Part shown: piece by piece, positions 1 to 9,519 of the stretch
Layout of the letters: every line of letters begins with the position of its first letter
How positions within the stretch are numbered: position 1 is the first letter of the stretch
NCBI GenBank assembly: GCA_965229445.1
Contig: OZ245876.1
Span: forward strand, 1,860,001 to 1,924,000
Source of the DNA: Owenweeksia sp965229445
Lineage (GTDB): Bacteria; Bacteroidota; Bacteroidia; Flavobacteriales; Schleiferiaceae
Direction of reading: 5' to 3'
DNA length: 64,000 bases
Program-made: the position numbers and the translations under genes
The notes under the pieces: generated by a model
The model's input: only the letters and a program-made list of their open reading frames with translations
What the model was told of the DNA's origin: nothing
Databases searched by the model: none

Positions 1-179
1 TAAACTCCTTCCGTATTGCTTAGCTCAAAATTAAATGGCAGATCTACGCTATCGTTTAAGCTTATGATGCCCTTCCAGATCCCCTCTTCAGGCCCTTTTA
101 CCCTCTCATTTTCAGAGCTGGTACATGAACCAACCACCAGCAATAATAAGGCGGTAAAGCCAGTCAAAAATTTAGTCAT
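1..179 (-). CDS. Lipoprotein N-terminus, TlpA-like thioredoxin family candidate (partial)
   Basis: The gene runs off the left edge; only about 59 N-terminal residues are visible. They form a lipoprotein signal peptide (positively charged start, hydrophobic core, lipobox VVGSC at about residues 14-18) followed by a segment containing GIWKG, SLNDS and LPFNFEL. That pattern resembles the N-terminal region of Bacteroidota TlpA-type disulfide reductases, but the redoxin domain itself lies outside the window, so the function is a guess. The ATG is at 177-179, one base after the stop of the upstream glycosyltransferase gene, so the two are probably co-transcribed and translationally coupled. Confidence 0.65.
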   Translation of the reverse strand, partial: MTKFLTGFTALLLLVVGSCTSSENERVKGPEEGIWKGIISLNDSVDLPFNFELSNTEGV

Positions 180-180
180 A

Positions 181-1884
181 TTATCCTCTATTATCCACAA
201 CCTCAATAAGATAGACAGGGTCTAGAGTTTCCTGCCGGGTCTTATGATTGAGAAATTCAATGTTTAATCGGGTTACAGAATGGGTGCCCATGCTAAACAA
301 AACACGCGATGAAAAGTCTTCATCAATCTGCTGTTTGCCCTTCTCATCCGTAATCACATAAACTGATGAGTCTTGTTTTAAGGTATTGGCAATCCCTTGT
401 AGGTTGACATTATTTCGTTGGCCTAAACCCAGATAATAATCAAAACTAAAGGCCCCAAACCTGAACAAGTGAATATCTTCTCTTTCAATCTGGTTTTGAT
501 CAATGGCCTGCACCAGGCTTTGTCCTGGTTGGTAGCGCATGAGTTGTGGGTAAAACCAGGTATTCATCACCAGGTTTACCGCAAGGATCACCATAACGGA
601 AGCCATCACTACGGGCATGAAATTTTCCGGTCCCCGAGACACGAGGTATGAAGCGGTAAGAATAAGTATGAAGCATGAAATGATAAGCATCCAATTCTCA
701 CCAGGAAAGAACCGGAATAAAACAACCATAATGCCAACGGTAAGTGACAAAAGGGTGATTTGCTGAACTGTGTAGGATGCTATTCTCCAGTATTTTGCTC
801 CCGGCAACTCATAAATCTGCTGCCACCAATGTGCGGTTAATATTGCCGCAATAGGATACAGAATAAAGATATAGTGTGGGAGCTTGTAGGCGGATAGAGA
901 AAAGGCAATAAAAGGGAGCACAAAGCCTGAAACAGTCAATAGCTCTGGAGGCCCGGTAGTTTTCCTCGCAGTCAGAAATATTCGTCTGAGTTGCCATATC
1001 AGGGCAAGGATAAAAGTAAGTGACCAGGGTAAAAAGGACCAAATGAAATTGCCCACAAAGAAAAATGGACCAGTATTATTGCTCCAGTTGCTCTCACCCG
1101 TGATTCTCCCGAAACTTTGTGTCCAGAAATAGAATTTTAATCCAGAAACTGCGGTCTCGGTGGTTAAACCTTCGGGGCTCACCATTCTAACCTCCTTCTC
1201 AGGTTGTAAGTCGTATTGTTGATACAACCCCCAGAGCATGGGACTGATAAACACGAAAACCAGCCCAAGCATTACCAGGTATTCCCATCTCAAGAAATCG
1301 CGCCAACGCCGCTTTCCTACAAGGTACCCTCCTACTGCAAGAGCCGGAACCATAATGCCAATGGGGCCCTTGCTCAACATAGCAAGCGCGATACCCAAAG
1401 CAGATCCTATAAGATATATCCATCGGCGGGTATTTAACCAGGCCATTAACTGCCATATGGCGAAGATGGTACTGCCAGTAAGAATAGTATCTGTCCGAAC
1501 GTCATTGTTTATCAGAAACATGGCCTGACAACTGTACAGCAAAATTGCCGCTAACCTCCCCGTCTTAGGAGAATATAAGATAGATCCAAGCCTGAAGGTA
1601 CTGTAAACTCCCAGGAGGGTAAAGAGAAAGGATCCTAATTTAAAACTCCAATTGTGATAGCCAAAAACATGGAAAATCACGCTATTCACCCAGAATAACA
1701 GTGGTGGTTTATCGAGATAGTCCTGTCCGAGTTGTTTGACCTGGAGATACTCACCAGACTCGGCCATTTCTCGACTAATGGCGGCATACTGTGACGAGTC
1801 TACGCCCATCACTTCAATATTGAAGCCAGGTAAATAAACTAAGGTTATTGCGCCAAAAAGCCAGAGAAAAACTCGACTATTCAA
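181..1884 (-). CDS. ArnT/PMT-like integral membrane glycosyltransferase
   Basis: A 567-residue polytopic membrane protein of the PMT_2 / ArnT type (GT-C fold), which transfers a sugar from a polyprenyl-phosphate donor to a lipid or protein acceptor on the outer face of the inner membrane. The family hallmarks are visible: a first membrane helix, then an acidic loop motif GVDSSQYAAISREM near residue 28 (catalytic-type Asp) and DKPPLLFW near residue 58, followed by about ten hydrophobic helices. No ATG is available: the in-frame stop lies five codons upstream and the first ATG falls inside the catalytic loop, so the TTG at 1882-1884 is the likely start. It follows the phosphohexomutase gene by 23 bp, suggesting an operon linking sugar activation and transfer. 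The acceptor is unknown. Confidence 0.85.
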   Translation of the reverse strand: MNSRVFLWLFGAITLVYLPGFNIEVMGVDSSQYAAISREMAESGEYLQVKQLGQDYLDKPPLLFWVNSVIFHVFGYHNWSFKLGSFLFTLLGVYSTFRLGSILYSPKTGRLAAILLYSCQAMFLINNDVRTDTILTGSTIFAIWQLMAWLNTRRWIYLIGSALGIALAMLSKGPIGIMVPALAVGGYLVGKRRWRDFLRWEYLVMLGLVFVFISPMLWGLYQQYDLQPEKEVRMVSPEGLTTETAVSGLKFYFWTQSFGRITGESNWSNNTGPFFFVGNFIWSFLPWSLTFILALIWQLRRIFLTARKTTGPPELLTVSGFVLPFIAFSLSAYKLPHYIFILYPIAAILTAHWWQQIYELPGAKYWRIASYTVQQITLLSLTVGIMVVLFRFFPGENWMLIISCFILILTASYLVSRGPENFMPVVMASVMVILAVNLVMNTWFYPQLMRYQPGQSLVQAIDQNQIEREDIHLFRFGAFSFDYYLGLGQRNNVNLQGIANTLKQDSSVYVITDEKGKQQIDEDFSSRVLFSMGTHSVTRLNIEFLNHKTRQETLDPVYLIEVVDNRG

Positions 1885-1907
1885 TAATTTGCTTGTTTAA
1901 ATTTTAA

Positions 1908-3626
1908 CTACAATCCCAGACCGGTTTTAATACTTGTTAATCTGTTTTCCAGTCTCTTTCTTACTTCCTGATATTCAGCTTTGCTCGCTAAATGGTCATG
2001 TACGCTGATATAAAACTTAATCTTAGGTTCAGTACCGGAAGGCCTGGCGGTAATTTTAGTTCCTTTATCCGTAAAGAACTGAACCACGTTACTCTGAGGA
2101 ATATCCATCATTTGTTTGTCACCTGAGACGAGATTAGTGATCTCAGAATTCTGATAATCACGCATTTCAACCAATGTTTCCCCTGCGATTGACTTTGGTG
2201 TTTTATGACGGAAATCTTCCATCATTTGCTTAATCTCCTCTGCACCCTTATGCCCTTCCTTCTTCAATGATACCAAGCTTTCTAGGTAAAAACCAAATTT
2301 TTGATAAACTTCGAGCAACATTTCGAAGAATGAAGAACCCTGAGCCTTGGCCCAGGCTGCGGCTTCAGCCAGCAGTACCCCGCTAGCAATGGCATCTTTG
2401 TCACGGACAAAGTCTCCCACCATATATCCGTAACTCTCTTCACCGCCAACAATAAACTTCTTTTTCCCTTCATTTTTGCGGATAACGTCAGCTATCCATT
2501 TAAATCCTGTTAAAACATTGGGGCAATCTACGTTATAAGCTTCTGCAATCCGATCAATAAGATCAGTAGTAACTATGGTTTTAGCAATGAACTCATTTCC
2601 ACTTAATCTTCCGGATGCCTGCCATCTTTCCAAACAGTAATAGATCAGCACTGACGCCGCTTGATTGCCATTTAAAAGCTCCAATTCGCCATTTAAGTTT
2701 CTCACTGCAATACCTACGCGATCTGCATCGGGATCCGTACCAATAACCATGTCAGCATCCAGGTCACTGGCCATTTTTAAGGCCATATCAAGTGCGGCAG
2801 CCTCTTCGGGGTTGGGAGATTTAACGGTAGGAAAATTTCCATCGGGTTTAGCCTGCTCATCCACAATATGAAAGTCTGTGAAGCCCGCGGCGGCCATAGC
2901 CTGAGGCATGGCAGTGATACTTGTGCCATGTATAGCGGTAAACACAATTTTCAGATCATTCTTCCCATCGCTGGTAAGACATTGCTTCACCAGCTCTTGT
3001 ACATAAGCCTGGTCTGTATCTTCTCCTAAAATATGAATCAAAGATGCATTGCCTCCGTATCGAACCTCCTCCGGTTTAACTTTTCTAACCTCGTTTATCA
3101 CCCCCTTGTCATGCGGAGGCACCAGCTGGCCACCATCATTCCAATACACCTTGTATCCGTTATATTCAGGTGGGTTGTGCGAAGCCGTAATGACAATTCC
3201 AGCGTCACATTTTAGATGTCTGATAGCAAATGAAAGTTCTGGCGTGGGCCGGAGGTCTTCAAATAAGTAAACCTCAATATTATTTGCGGCCAATACATCG
3301 GCAATCTCTTCCGAAAACTTCTTGGAATTATTTCTGCTGTCAAAAGCAATGGCAACTTTATGCTGCTTTCCAGGCAACTGCTTGGCCAGGTAGTTGGCCA
3401 GGCCTTGCGTAGCCAGACTTAAAGTATATCGGTTGACGCGATTGGTTCCTACCCCCATTATACCCCGCAATCCTCCCGTACCAAAATCAAGATCTTGATA
3501 AAAAGCATCCAGCAGCTCATCGCCACCCTCATTTAAAATTTTCCTGGCTATTTCTTTGGTTTGATCATCATAGGGACCTTGTGTCCATACTTCGGCTCGT
3601 TGTTTGGCAAGTTGTTCCAAGCTCAT
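1908..3626 (-). CDS. Phospho-sugar mutase (phosphoglucomutase/phosphomannomutase)
   Basis: A 572-residue alpha-D-phosphohexomutase, interconverting hexose 1- and 6-phosphates in the cytoplasm. All four family signatures are present: the phosphoserine loop TASHNP (Ser about 149), the metal loop DPDADR, the sugar-binding loop GGEESYGY and the C-terminal phosphate-binding loop RPSGTEPK. Length and the FGTGGLRG motif near residue 57 fit the longer PGM2-like bacterial subgroup rather than AlgC/GlmM. The ATG at 3624-3626 is the natural start. Downstream is the membrane glycosyltransferase, upstream the head-GIN gene, all on the same strand. Substrate preference (glucose or mannose) cannot be read from the sequence. 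Confidence 0.93.
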   Translation of the reverse strand: MSLEQLAKQRAEVWTQGPYDDQTKEIARKILNEGGDELLDAFYQDLDFGTGGLRGIMGVGTNRVNRYTLSLATQGLANYLAKQLPGKQHKVAIAFDSRNNSKKFSEEIADVLAANNIEVYLFEDLRPTPELSFAIRHLKCDAGIVITASHNPPEYNGYKVYWNDGGQLVPPHDKGVINEVRKVKPEEVRYGGNASLIHILGEDTDQAYVQELVKQCLTSDGKNDLKIVFTAIHGTSITAMPQAMAAAGFTDFHIVDEQAKPDGNFPTVKSPNPEEAAALDMALKMASDLDADMVIGTDPDADRVGIAVRNLNGELELLNGNQAASVLIYYCLERWQASGRLSGNEFIAKTIVTTDLIDRIAEAYNVDCPNVLTGFKWIADVIRKNEGKKKFIVGGEESYGYMVGDFVRDKDAIASGVLLAEAAAWAKAQGSSFFEMLLEVYQKFGFYLESLVSLKKEGHKGAEEIKQMMEDFRHKTPKSIAGETLVEMRDYQNSEITNLVSGDKQMMDIPQSNVVQFFTDKGTKITARPSGTEPKIKFYISVHDHLASKAEYQEVRKRLENRLTSIKTGLGL

Positions 3627-3646
3627 TCCTTGTATAATTTCGAGTT

Positions 3647-4345
3647 TTAAATTGCTTCAATCGATGCAGCTCCGCTAACATCCTTAGTTATGCTTTTAGG
3701 ATTTCCCTTATAATTTACTTCTACAGCGCCGCTGGCATCAATAACCAACTCTTCGGTGACATGCACTGACGCCTCCGCTGCTCCAGAAACATCCAACACA
3801 AATTTCTTGGTGATCAAATTCAGCGCATTTACTTCAATGGCACCGGAACCGTCAAGCGAAACCAATGATGCCTTACCCTTCAAATTCAGCTCACTGGCAC
3901 CGCTGAAATCTCCTATTACCTGTTCATAATCCAGTTCGAGGTCCGCTTCTACCGCACCCGAAAAATCCATGGAAAGTTTTTCTCCCCTTACCGCTCCACG
4001 CGTTTTAACCTCAGAAGCTCCACTGGCGTCTATAGATTTCAAGTCTTTGAAGTTCATGTATAGTGCCAATTCCCGGTGCCTACCTATTCTTCGGGTCGAA
4101 GAAACATAAAGAATACCATCATCCACATAGGTTTCGATATACTGATGCAAATTTTCGTCCGTCTCAATTTTCAACCCCGAATTGGTCGATTGGGTCAGAT
4201 AAACTTCGTAGGCCCCAGAAAGGTCAATAGAATGAAAGGATTCCAGCTCTCGTGTTTCGGTGCTAACATTTCCATTTCCCTGAACGCCAGGGTCACAGGA
4301 ACTGATACAAATGACTGTAAATAGAAGGAGTATAACTCGTGACAT
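3647..4345 (-). CDS. Head-GIN domain lipoprotein (DUF2807)
   Basis: A 232-residue exported protein of the DUF2807 family (putative auto-transporter adhesin, head GIN domain). A lipoprotein signal ends at ISSC, so it should be membrane-anchored. The mature part begins with the family head G-N-G-N-V and then repeats a beta-strand rung ending in D-(L/F/V/A)-SGA-x-E about every 20-25 residues, typical of a right-handed beta-helix. The longer reading would start at a TTG; I prefer the ATG at 4343-4345, which gives a standard signal peptide. It is followed closely by the mutase gene and preceded by a paralogue at 4552-5244. The biological role of the family is not established. Confidence 0.85.
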   Translation of the reverse strand: MSRVILLLFTVICISSCDPGVQGNGNVSTETRELESFHSIDLSGAYEVYLTQSTNSGLKIETDENLHQYIETYVDDGILYVSSTRRIGRHRELALYMNFKDLKSIDASGASEVKTRGAVRGEKLSMDFSGAVEADLELDYEQVIGDFSGASELNLKGKASLVSLDGSGAIEVNALNLITKKFVLDVSGAAEASVHVTEELVIDASGAVEVNYKGNPKSITKDVSGAASIEAI

Positions 4346-4354
4346 AAACAACAA

Positions 4355-4551
4355 TTTTAAAGAAATTATTAATAATGAGTACGGGAAATTATAGAATCAA
4401 CTATCCTATACCTCACCTCTGCTTGTCAATGCACGAATTTTGTCGGTAAAAATGGTTTTGAAGATGGAGAACTATAAACTACTCGTTTCCAAATATCAGC
4501 CACCTCACAAATTTCAAAGCCTTGGTTTAACTACGATCAGTCGCCACGGAA
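4355..4551. other. Intergenic region between two head-GIN genes
   Basis: About 200 bp with no open reading frame of interest. It presumably holds the promoter of the downstream lipoprotein gene, but I see no convincing Bacteroidota -7/-33 pair. Confidence 0.4.
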
Positions 4552-5244
4552 CTATATCGCTTCAAGGCTGGTAGCGCCTTTAAGGTCACGATGGATATGT
4601 TCCGGGTTTCCTCGAAAGTTGATCTCAGAGGCTCCTCTGGCTTTCACCTTTAATTCGTCTGTAACATAGACTTCCAATTCACTGGCGCCAGCCGTCTCAA
4701 TACCCAGAGACCTGACTTTAAAGCTAACTGCATCTACTTCTGTGGCGCCTACCGTGTGGAAATCGGCATACATGGCTGAGCCTTTAATTTCCACCTCACT
4801 GGCTCCTGCCGTTTCCATTTTCACATGCTTGGCTTCAAGGTTAATAATCACTTCACTCGCTCCAGCAAATCTAAGCTTCACATCATCGGTCACAATTATT
4901 CCTTGGGTTTCCAATTCTACTGCTCCGGAAGAACTCAATGATCTCAATTCGGCAACCTGAATATAAATTACCGCATCTCCACCTCCCCAGGTTTTGCCTG
5001 CATTTTGAATCCGCAATACGCCATCTACAACATGGATATCCAAACTTTCTCTTTTCCCTTCCACCCGGTAATTGGACACATCGCCCTGTGAGAGGTAGAC
5101 CTCATAGGTTCCCTTCAGTTCAATCGAGTGAAAATATTCCTGAATTTCATCAGGATGGCTAGGGTTCTGCGCAACTGAAGTGACGGGTCGGGCTATCAGG
5201 GAAATACTGCCCAGCGTTACAAAGAGGAATAATAAATTTTTCAT
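4552..5244 (-). CDS. Head-GIN domain secreted protein (DUF2807)
   Basis: A 230-residue paralogue of the neighbouring lipoprotein. It has a cleavable signal peptide (no lipobox cysteine; likely cleavage after VAQ) and then the DUF2807 beta-helix with repeated (S/A)GA-(V/S)-E rungs. The two proteins align along their whole length, including the opening FHSI-(D/E)-L-x-G-x-YEVYL-(T/S)-Q and the final GNP-x-(S/H)-I-x-(K/R)-D stretch, so they arose by tandem duplication and then diverged in anchoring: one lipid-modified, one apparently soluble or secreted. A strong terminator hairpin lies upstream, separating this gene from htpG. Confidence 0.85.
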   Translation of the reverse strand: MKNLLFLFVTLGSISLIARPVTSVAQNPSHPDEIQEYFHSIELKGTYEVYLSQGDVSNYRVEGKRESLDIHVVDGVLRIQNAGKTWGGGDAVIYIQVAELRSLSSSGAVELETQGIIVTDDVKLRFAGASEVIINLEAKHVKMETAGASEVEIKGSAMYADFHTVGATEVDAVSFKVRSLGIETAGASELEVYVTDELKVKARGASEINFRGNPEHIHRDLKGATSLEAI

Positions 5245-5302
5245 TGGTTTTAGTTTTCTATAAAATTATAAATATTCCCGAAAGATCTTACCTGACTATA
5301 CA

Positions 5303-5342
5303 TGAAAAAGGCCGTCCAGTTGAATTACTGAACGGCCTTTAA
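5303..5342 (-). terminator. Intrinsic terminator after htpG
   Basis: An inverted repeat AAAGGCCGTTCAG / CTGGACGGCCTTT with an A/T loop is followed on the minus strand by a T-rich run. It sits about 20 bp past the htpG stop and before the head-GIN gene on the same strand, so it should end htpG transcription. Confidence 0.8.
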
Positions 5343-5359
5343 TCTTTGGACTTAGTTTT

Positions 5360-7246
5360 CTAACGCTTGTGGAGTTTCGCAAAGCTTCGTTCTACAAAGC
5401 TTGTCAAGGATTCACCCTGCAAGAGGTTTTGCGCCAATAATGCAAGGTCAGTTCCCTCCTTAATCATTTCTGATCGTTGCGCTTCATCTTTCTCATCCAG
5501 GATATCAGAAATATAAGCATGGTTGGTATTTACCACCAGGTTGTACATTTCGGGCATATCACCCATTCCCATCATGCCTCCTCCAGTCATGCTCATCTCT
5601 TTCATTCTCCGCATAAATTCAGGCACGGTAACCATGAATGGACTTTCTGTAGAATCCAGATTCTCCATTTGCACCGTGAATTTTTCTTTAGCAATAGCCT
5701 CCTCAATAATAGGCTTCAATTTTTCTTTTTGCTTATCCGAGAGCTTGCTAACCTGCTTTTCATCCTTTGCGATGAGTTTATCGATATGATCAGCATCTAC
5801 CCTGGCAAAGCTGATTTTCTCCTTACTGGTTTCCAACTTCTGCATGAGGTGGCTAACAATCGGGCTATCCATCAAGAGCACATCGTAACCTTTGTCTTCT
5901 GCCCTTTTAATAAAACTGTGCTGCATCTCAGCATTTGCCGTATAAAGGAGTACTCTGTTGTCATTTTTATCGGTCTGCAGATCCTTTATCTTTTCGATGT
6001 ATTCATCATAGGTAAAGAATTCGCCTTTCACATTTTCATACAGGCAGAATTTCTGAGCTCTTTCAAAAAACTTCTCATCGCTCAGCATGCCATATTCAAT
6101 GATCACTTTAATGTCTTTCCACTTTTTCTGGAAATCTTCACGATCTTTCTTGAACAGGTCTTCCAATTTGTCAGCAACCTTCTTGGTTATGTGGTTACTG
6201 ATTTTCTTTACGGCACCATCGCTCTGCAGATAAGAACGCGATACGTTTAGGGGAATGTCTTTGGAATCAATCACACCGTGAAGCATGGTGAGGAAATCAG
6301 GTACTATTCCTTCTAAATTGTCCGTAACAAACACCTGATTTTGATAGAGCTGAATCTTATTTCTATTCAGCTCCATATTTGGTTTGATCTTGGGAAAGTA
6401 CAGAATACCGGTTAAGTCAAAGGGATAATCAACATTGAGGTGAATGTGGAATAAGGGCTCTTCAAAGGTGAAGGGATAGAGCTCGCGATAGAAGGCCTTG
6501 TAATCATCATCACCAAGGCTTGATGGCGTTTTGGTCCAGGCAGGCTCAGGATTGTTAATGATATCTGCCACCTCTTTTTTAATCTCCTTAGCATCCTCTC
6601 CTTCCCCATCCTTCTCGGTAATTTCTTTGGTACCAAATTGAATGGGCACAGGCAAAAATTTACAGTATTTGGTCAGTAATTCCCTGATCTTACTTTCGGA
6701 CAGGAACTCCTTGGACTCCTCATTTATGTGAAGAATGATATCTGTTCCCCGATCCTCCTTTTCCGTTTCGGTTAATTTAAATTCCGGGTTGCCATCGCAT
6801 TCCCAATGCGCAGCCGGCTCACCTTTGCGGTGACTTTTAGAGATGATCTCCACCTTTTCTGCGACCATAAAGGACGAGTAAAAACCTAGGCCGAAATGCC
6901 CGATTATTGCCGATGCATCAGCCTTGTCCTGATATTTTTGAACAAACTCCTCTGCACCACTAAAGGCCAATTGATTGATATATTTCTCTATTTCCTCAGG
7001 ACTCATTCCTACCCCACGATCACTCACCGTGATAGTTTTATTCTTTTCGTCCACTTTTACCTGAATGCTCAAATCTCCAAGCTCGGCTGTAGACTCACCG
7101 ATTCTGGTAAGGGTCTTTAATTTTTGCGTGGCATCAACAGCATTAGAAATCAGTTCCCGGAGAAATATTTCGTGATCCGAATAGAGAAATTTCTTGATTA
7201 TCGGAAAAATGTTGTCTGCAGTTACGTTGATCTTTCCGTTTGACAT
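5360..7246 (-). CDS. htpG: Molecular chaperone HtpG (Hsp90)
   Basis: A 628-residue bacterial Hsp90, close to the 624 residues of the E. coli protein. The N-terminal GHKL ATPase domain is clear: FLRELISNAVDA (ATP-binding Glu and Asn), DRGVGM, and the glycine-rich lid/GHFGLGFYS motif. Middle and C-terminal dimerisation domains follow, with the catalytic-loop Arg in NVSRSYLQ. It acts in the cytoplasm as an ATP-driven dimeric chaperone, mainly under stress. The gene stands alone: a terminator lies downstream and a sigma-54-like promoter may lie upstream (7283-7300). Several long antisense reading frames over it are shadows. Confidence 0.97.
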   Translation of the reverse strand: MSNGKINVTADNIFPIIKKFLYSDHEIFLRELISNAVDATQKLKTLTRIGESTAELGDLSIQVKVDEKNKTITVSDRGVGMSPEEIEKYINQLAFSGAEEFVQKYQDKADASAIIGHFGLGFYSSFMVAEKVEIISKSHRKGEPAAHWECDGNPEFKLTETEKEDRGTDIILHINEESKEFLSESKIRELLTKYCKFLPVPIQFGTKEITEKDGEGEDAKEIKKEVADIINNPEPAWTKTPSSLGDDDYKAFYRELYPFTFEEPLFHIHLNVDYPFDLTGILYFPKIKPNMELNRNKIQLYQNQVFVTDNLEGIVPDFLTMLHGVIDSKDIPLNVSRSYLQSDGAVKKISNHITKKVADKLEDLFKKDREDFQKKWKDIKVIIEYGMLSDEKFFERAQKFCLYENVKGEFFTYDEYIEKIKDLQTDKNDNRVLLYTANAEMQHSFIKRAEDKGYDVLLMDSPIVSHLMQKLETSKEKISFARVDADHIDKLIAKDEKQVSKLSDKQKEKLKPIIEEAIAKEKFTVQMENLDSTESPFMVTVPEFMRRMKEMSMTGGGMMGMGDMPEMYNLVVNTNHAYISDILDEKDEAQRSEMIKEGTDLALLAQNLLQGESLTSFVERSFAKLHKR

Positions 7247-7282
7247 ATGGCTTTGATTTATGAGTTTGATTTATTTCTCACT

Positions 7283-7300
7283 AAGCAAGCCCTGTGCCGA
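7283..7300 (-). promoter_or_regulatory. Possible sigma-54 (-24/-12) promoter for htpG
   Basis: Read on the minus strand the site is CGGCAC-AGGGC-TTGCTT, matching the TGGCAC-N5-TTGCW consensus except for the first base, with the invariant GG and GC exactly 10 bases apart. It ends about 37 bp before the htpG ATG, a sensible leader length. No enhancer-binding activator site was identified, so this is a sequence match only. Confidence 0.4.
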
Positions 7301-7332
7301 GGAATCATTGGGTGACAAACTGACCGAAAGGA

Positions 7333-8211
7333 TTATTTAATTTGAAACCACTGTGCAGAGCTGCCATTCTTTGTCGTCATGTGGAACAAGTACATGCCTG
7401 ATTCAAGGTCGGTACTTATAGCGTGTATGGTATGCTGTCGAAGATCCAGATCAAAACGCTCTAGCTCCTGTCCTTTCAAGTCATAAAGAGTTACCTGAGC
7501 ATGCCCGCCTAAATTGTCTGAAAATAGGTTTATTTCGGAGCTGGCAGGATTGGGATATAAGCTCCATGCTGGCGCGGGCTGTTCTTTGGATGTTAACCTC
7601 GGTAAGAGCACTGCATTGGCCCAGGAAGTAGGCGACAAATGATCCACTCCTGCAGGCCATCCGTCAAAAATATTTACGGTATTCGAAAGGATTAAGGCCA
7701 GGCCTATAGTGTCCATGGCAGTATAAGTGTATTGAATTTTAGAGAAAGGAATTTCTATTTCAACGGTATCGGTATTGGGGTTTCCGGTGGTGAAATTTGG
7801 CACCGCCAGCCAGTTTGGCCTCACTGGGGCACAACTGTCAAAATTTCCATAGGCACCTTGATAATCGCAATCGGTGGCAGAAACGTGAAACCACCAGTCG
7901 TCATTTTGCCAGTCTTGACTCTTGTCTAAAGCTCGATCTATTAACACTTCAGGGAATAACAGCTGACCACTTTGAAGATTGCCATAGAACGCCAGGAATA
8001 AGCTCTGTTTATTGTGTTGAACCAGCACCCAACTCGTATCTCCATTGCTTTGCACAATAAAAGTTTTGGCCGCTAATTGCCATTCCTGAGACATTAGCTG
8101 ACCATCAATTGTGATGTTTCCAGATTCAGGTATGCCGATTAGAGCCTGTGCCGTGAGCGAATGAGGAAGGCAAGTCATCAAAACTGTGGCAAGAAGAAAT
8201 AGAACTCTCAT
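7333..8211 (-). CDS. T9SS-exported protein with CBM9/DOMON-like beta-sandwich
   Basis: A 292-residue secreted protein: signal peptide (cleavage about SLTAQ-A), a domain of about 190 residues, and a C-terminal type IX sorting domain (SLYPNPASSEINLFSDNLGG onward, about 215-292). The central domain opens with ITIDGQL-x(4)-W and contains an NDDWWFHV strand and a VEIEIPFSKI strand, the layout of the carbohydrate-binding family 9-like / DOMON beta-sandwich, but no catalytic motif. It should be exported by the type IX system and attached to or released from the outer membrane. Ligand unknown; sugar binding is an inference from the fold. Confidence 0.7.
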   Translation of the reverse strand: MRVLFLLATVLMTCLPHSLTAQALIGIPESGNITIDGQLMSQEWQLAAKTFIVQSNGDTSWVLVQHNKQSLFLAFYGNLQSGQLLFPEVLIDRALDKSQDWQNDDWWFHVSATDCDYQGAYGNFDSCAPVRPNWLAVPNFTTGNPNTDTVEIEIPFSKIQYTYTAMDTIGLALILSNTVNIFDGWPAGVDHLSPTSWANAVLLPRLTSKEQPAPAWSLYPNPASSEINLFSDNLGGHAQVTLYDLKGQELERFDLDLRQHTIHAISTDLESGMYLFHMTTKNGSSAQWFQIK

Positions 8212-8492
8212 TTTACTAAGCTATGATGAGAAACAAATCATGCTTGTTAACCATCCGTTAAAATCGAAACCTCCTACTTTAACACTTAGTCTATCCTTTC
8301 TTGGTTTAGATATGGGTAGCCCTAAAGCGCTTTTAAATCAGACGGTGGAATGGTGGAGATCCCTATGCTACAGCTAATATTTCACTAAGATGATGCCGGA
8401 TTAGGCAGCCTGATGTTCTGTTTGAAGCTTGGTCAACACGCATCGAACCAAAGCTTTTAATAAGCCGTTGTACTTTAGCTTAGGAATTATGA

Positions 8493-9518
8493 ATGCTAAT
8501 TATTAGAGATATGATCAGAAGCCGAATAGCCGGGGTAGGACATTATGTGCCGGAAAATGTAGTGACCAATGATGATTTGTCGAAGTTGATGGACACGAAT
8601 GACGCATGGATTCAGGAGCGAACCGGCATTAAAGAAAGGCGATGGGTTCCGGAAGGTAGTGAGGATACCCCATCGGTAATGGGCACAAAAGCAGCGCGGA
8701 AGGCCATTGCCAATGCGGGCTTGCAGCCCGAGGATATTGACTTCATCATTTTCGCGACACTTTCTCCAGACTATTATTTTCCCGGACCGGGAGTGCTGGT
8801 CCAGGAACAATTAGGCATTGACAATGTCGGTGCTTTAGATGTCAGAAATCAATGTTCAGGTTTTGTGTACGGTCTTTCAGTGGCTGATCAATATATCCGA
8901 ACCGGCACGTACAAGAACATACTCTTGATTGGTAGTGAATTACATAGCCAGGGTTTAGATAAAACTACCCGTGGTCGTGGCGTAACGGTTATTTTTGGCG
9001 ACGGTGCAGCGGCAGTGGTGATTCAGCCTACTGAAGAGGATGGCAAAGGATTATTGACCACACATCTGCATTCGGAGGGGAAGTATGCGAAAGAGTTGGC
9101 GCTCATTAATCCCAGTACTACCGATTGGGTTGACGACATCATGAAAAAGGATGATCCTGAAGATATTTCCTACTACCCTTATATGAATGGGAATTTTGTG
9201 TTTAAACATGCCGTTACCAGGTTCCAGGAGGTCATTCATGAAGCCCTGGCTGCTACCGGTTATAAGCCTGAAGACATTGATATCTTGATTCCTCATCAGG
9301 CCAATTTGAGAATTAGCCAATACATTCAAGCCAAAATGAACTTGCCGGGAGATAGGGTCTTTAATAATATCATGAAATACGGCAACACCACCGCAGCCTC
9401 CATACCACTAGCGCTAAGTGAAGCGGTAGAGCAGGGCAAGGTAAGAGATGGCGATCTCGTGTGTTTTGCTGCCTTTGGTAGTGGATTTACCTGGGCTAGT
9501 GCCTTGATGCGGTGGTAG
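8493..9518 (+). CDS. 3-oxoacyl-ACP synthase III family protein (KAS III-like)
   Basis: A 341-residue thiolase-fold enzyme of the FabH type, condensing an acyl-CoA (or acyl starter) with malonyl-ACP. The Cys-His-Asn triad is intact: C121 in NQCSGF, H268 in IPHQAN and N298 in KYGNTTAAS. A second ATG at 8511 (MIRSRIAG) may be the true start because FabH proteins normally begin just before that strand. It is not in a plsX-fabH-fabD cluster; instead it is followed after one base by a secreted SGNH hydrolase. It could therefore be an accessory FabH2, or a ketosynthase of a specialised product such as DarB-type resorcinols, rather than the housekeeping enzyme. Confidence 0.88.
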   Translation: MLIIRDMIRSRIAGVGHYVPENVVTNDDLSKLMDTNDAWIQERTGIKERRWVPEGSEDTPSVMGTKAARKAIANAGLQPEDIDFIIFATLSPDYYFPGPGVLVQEQLGIDNVGALDVRNQCSGFVYGLSVADQYIRTGTYKNILLIGSELHSQGLDKTTRGRGVTVIFGDGAAAVVIQPTEEDGKGLLTTHLHSEGKYAKELALINPSTTDWVDDIMKKDDPEDISYYPYMNGNFVFKHAVTRFQEVIHEALAATGYKPEDIDILIPHQANLRISQYIQAKMNLPGDRVFNNIMKYGNTTAASIPLALSEAVEQGKVRDGDLVCFAAFGSGFTWASALMRW

Positions 9519-9519
9519 A

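Noticed and set aside
5477..6250. Long (257-codon) open frame antisense to htpG
   Set aside because: It lies entirely inside htpG on the other strand; composition is His/Phe-rich as expected from the mirror of a Lys/Glu-rich gene.
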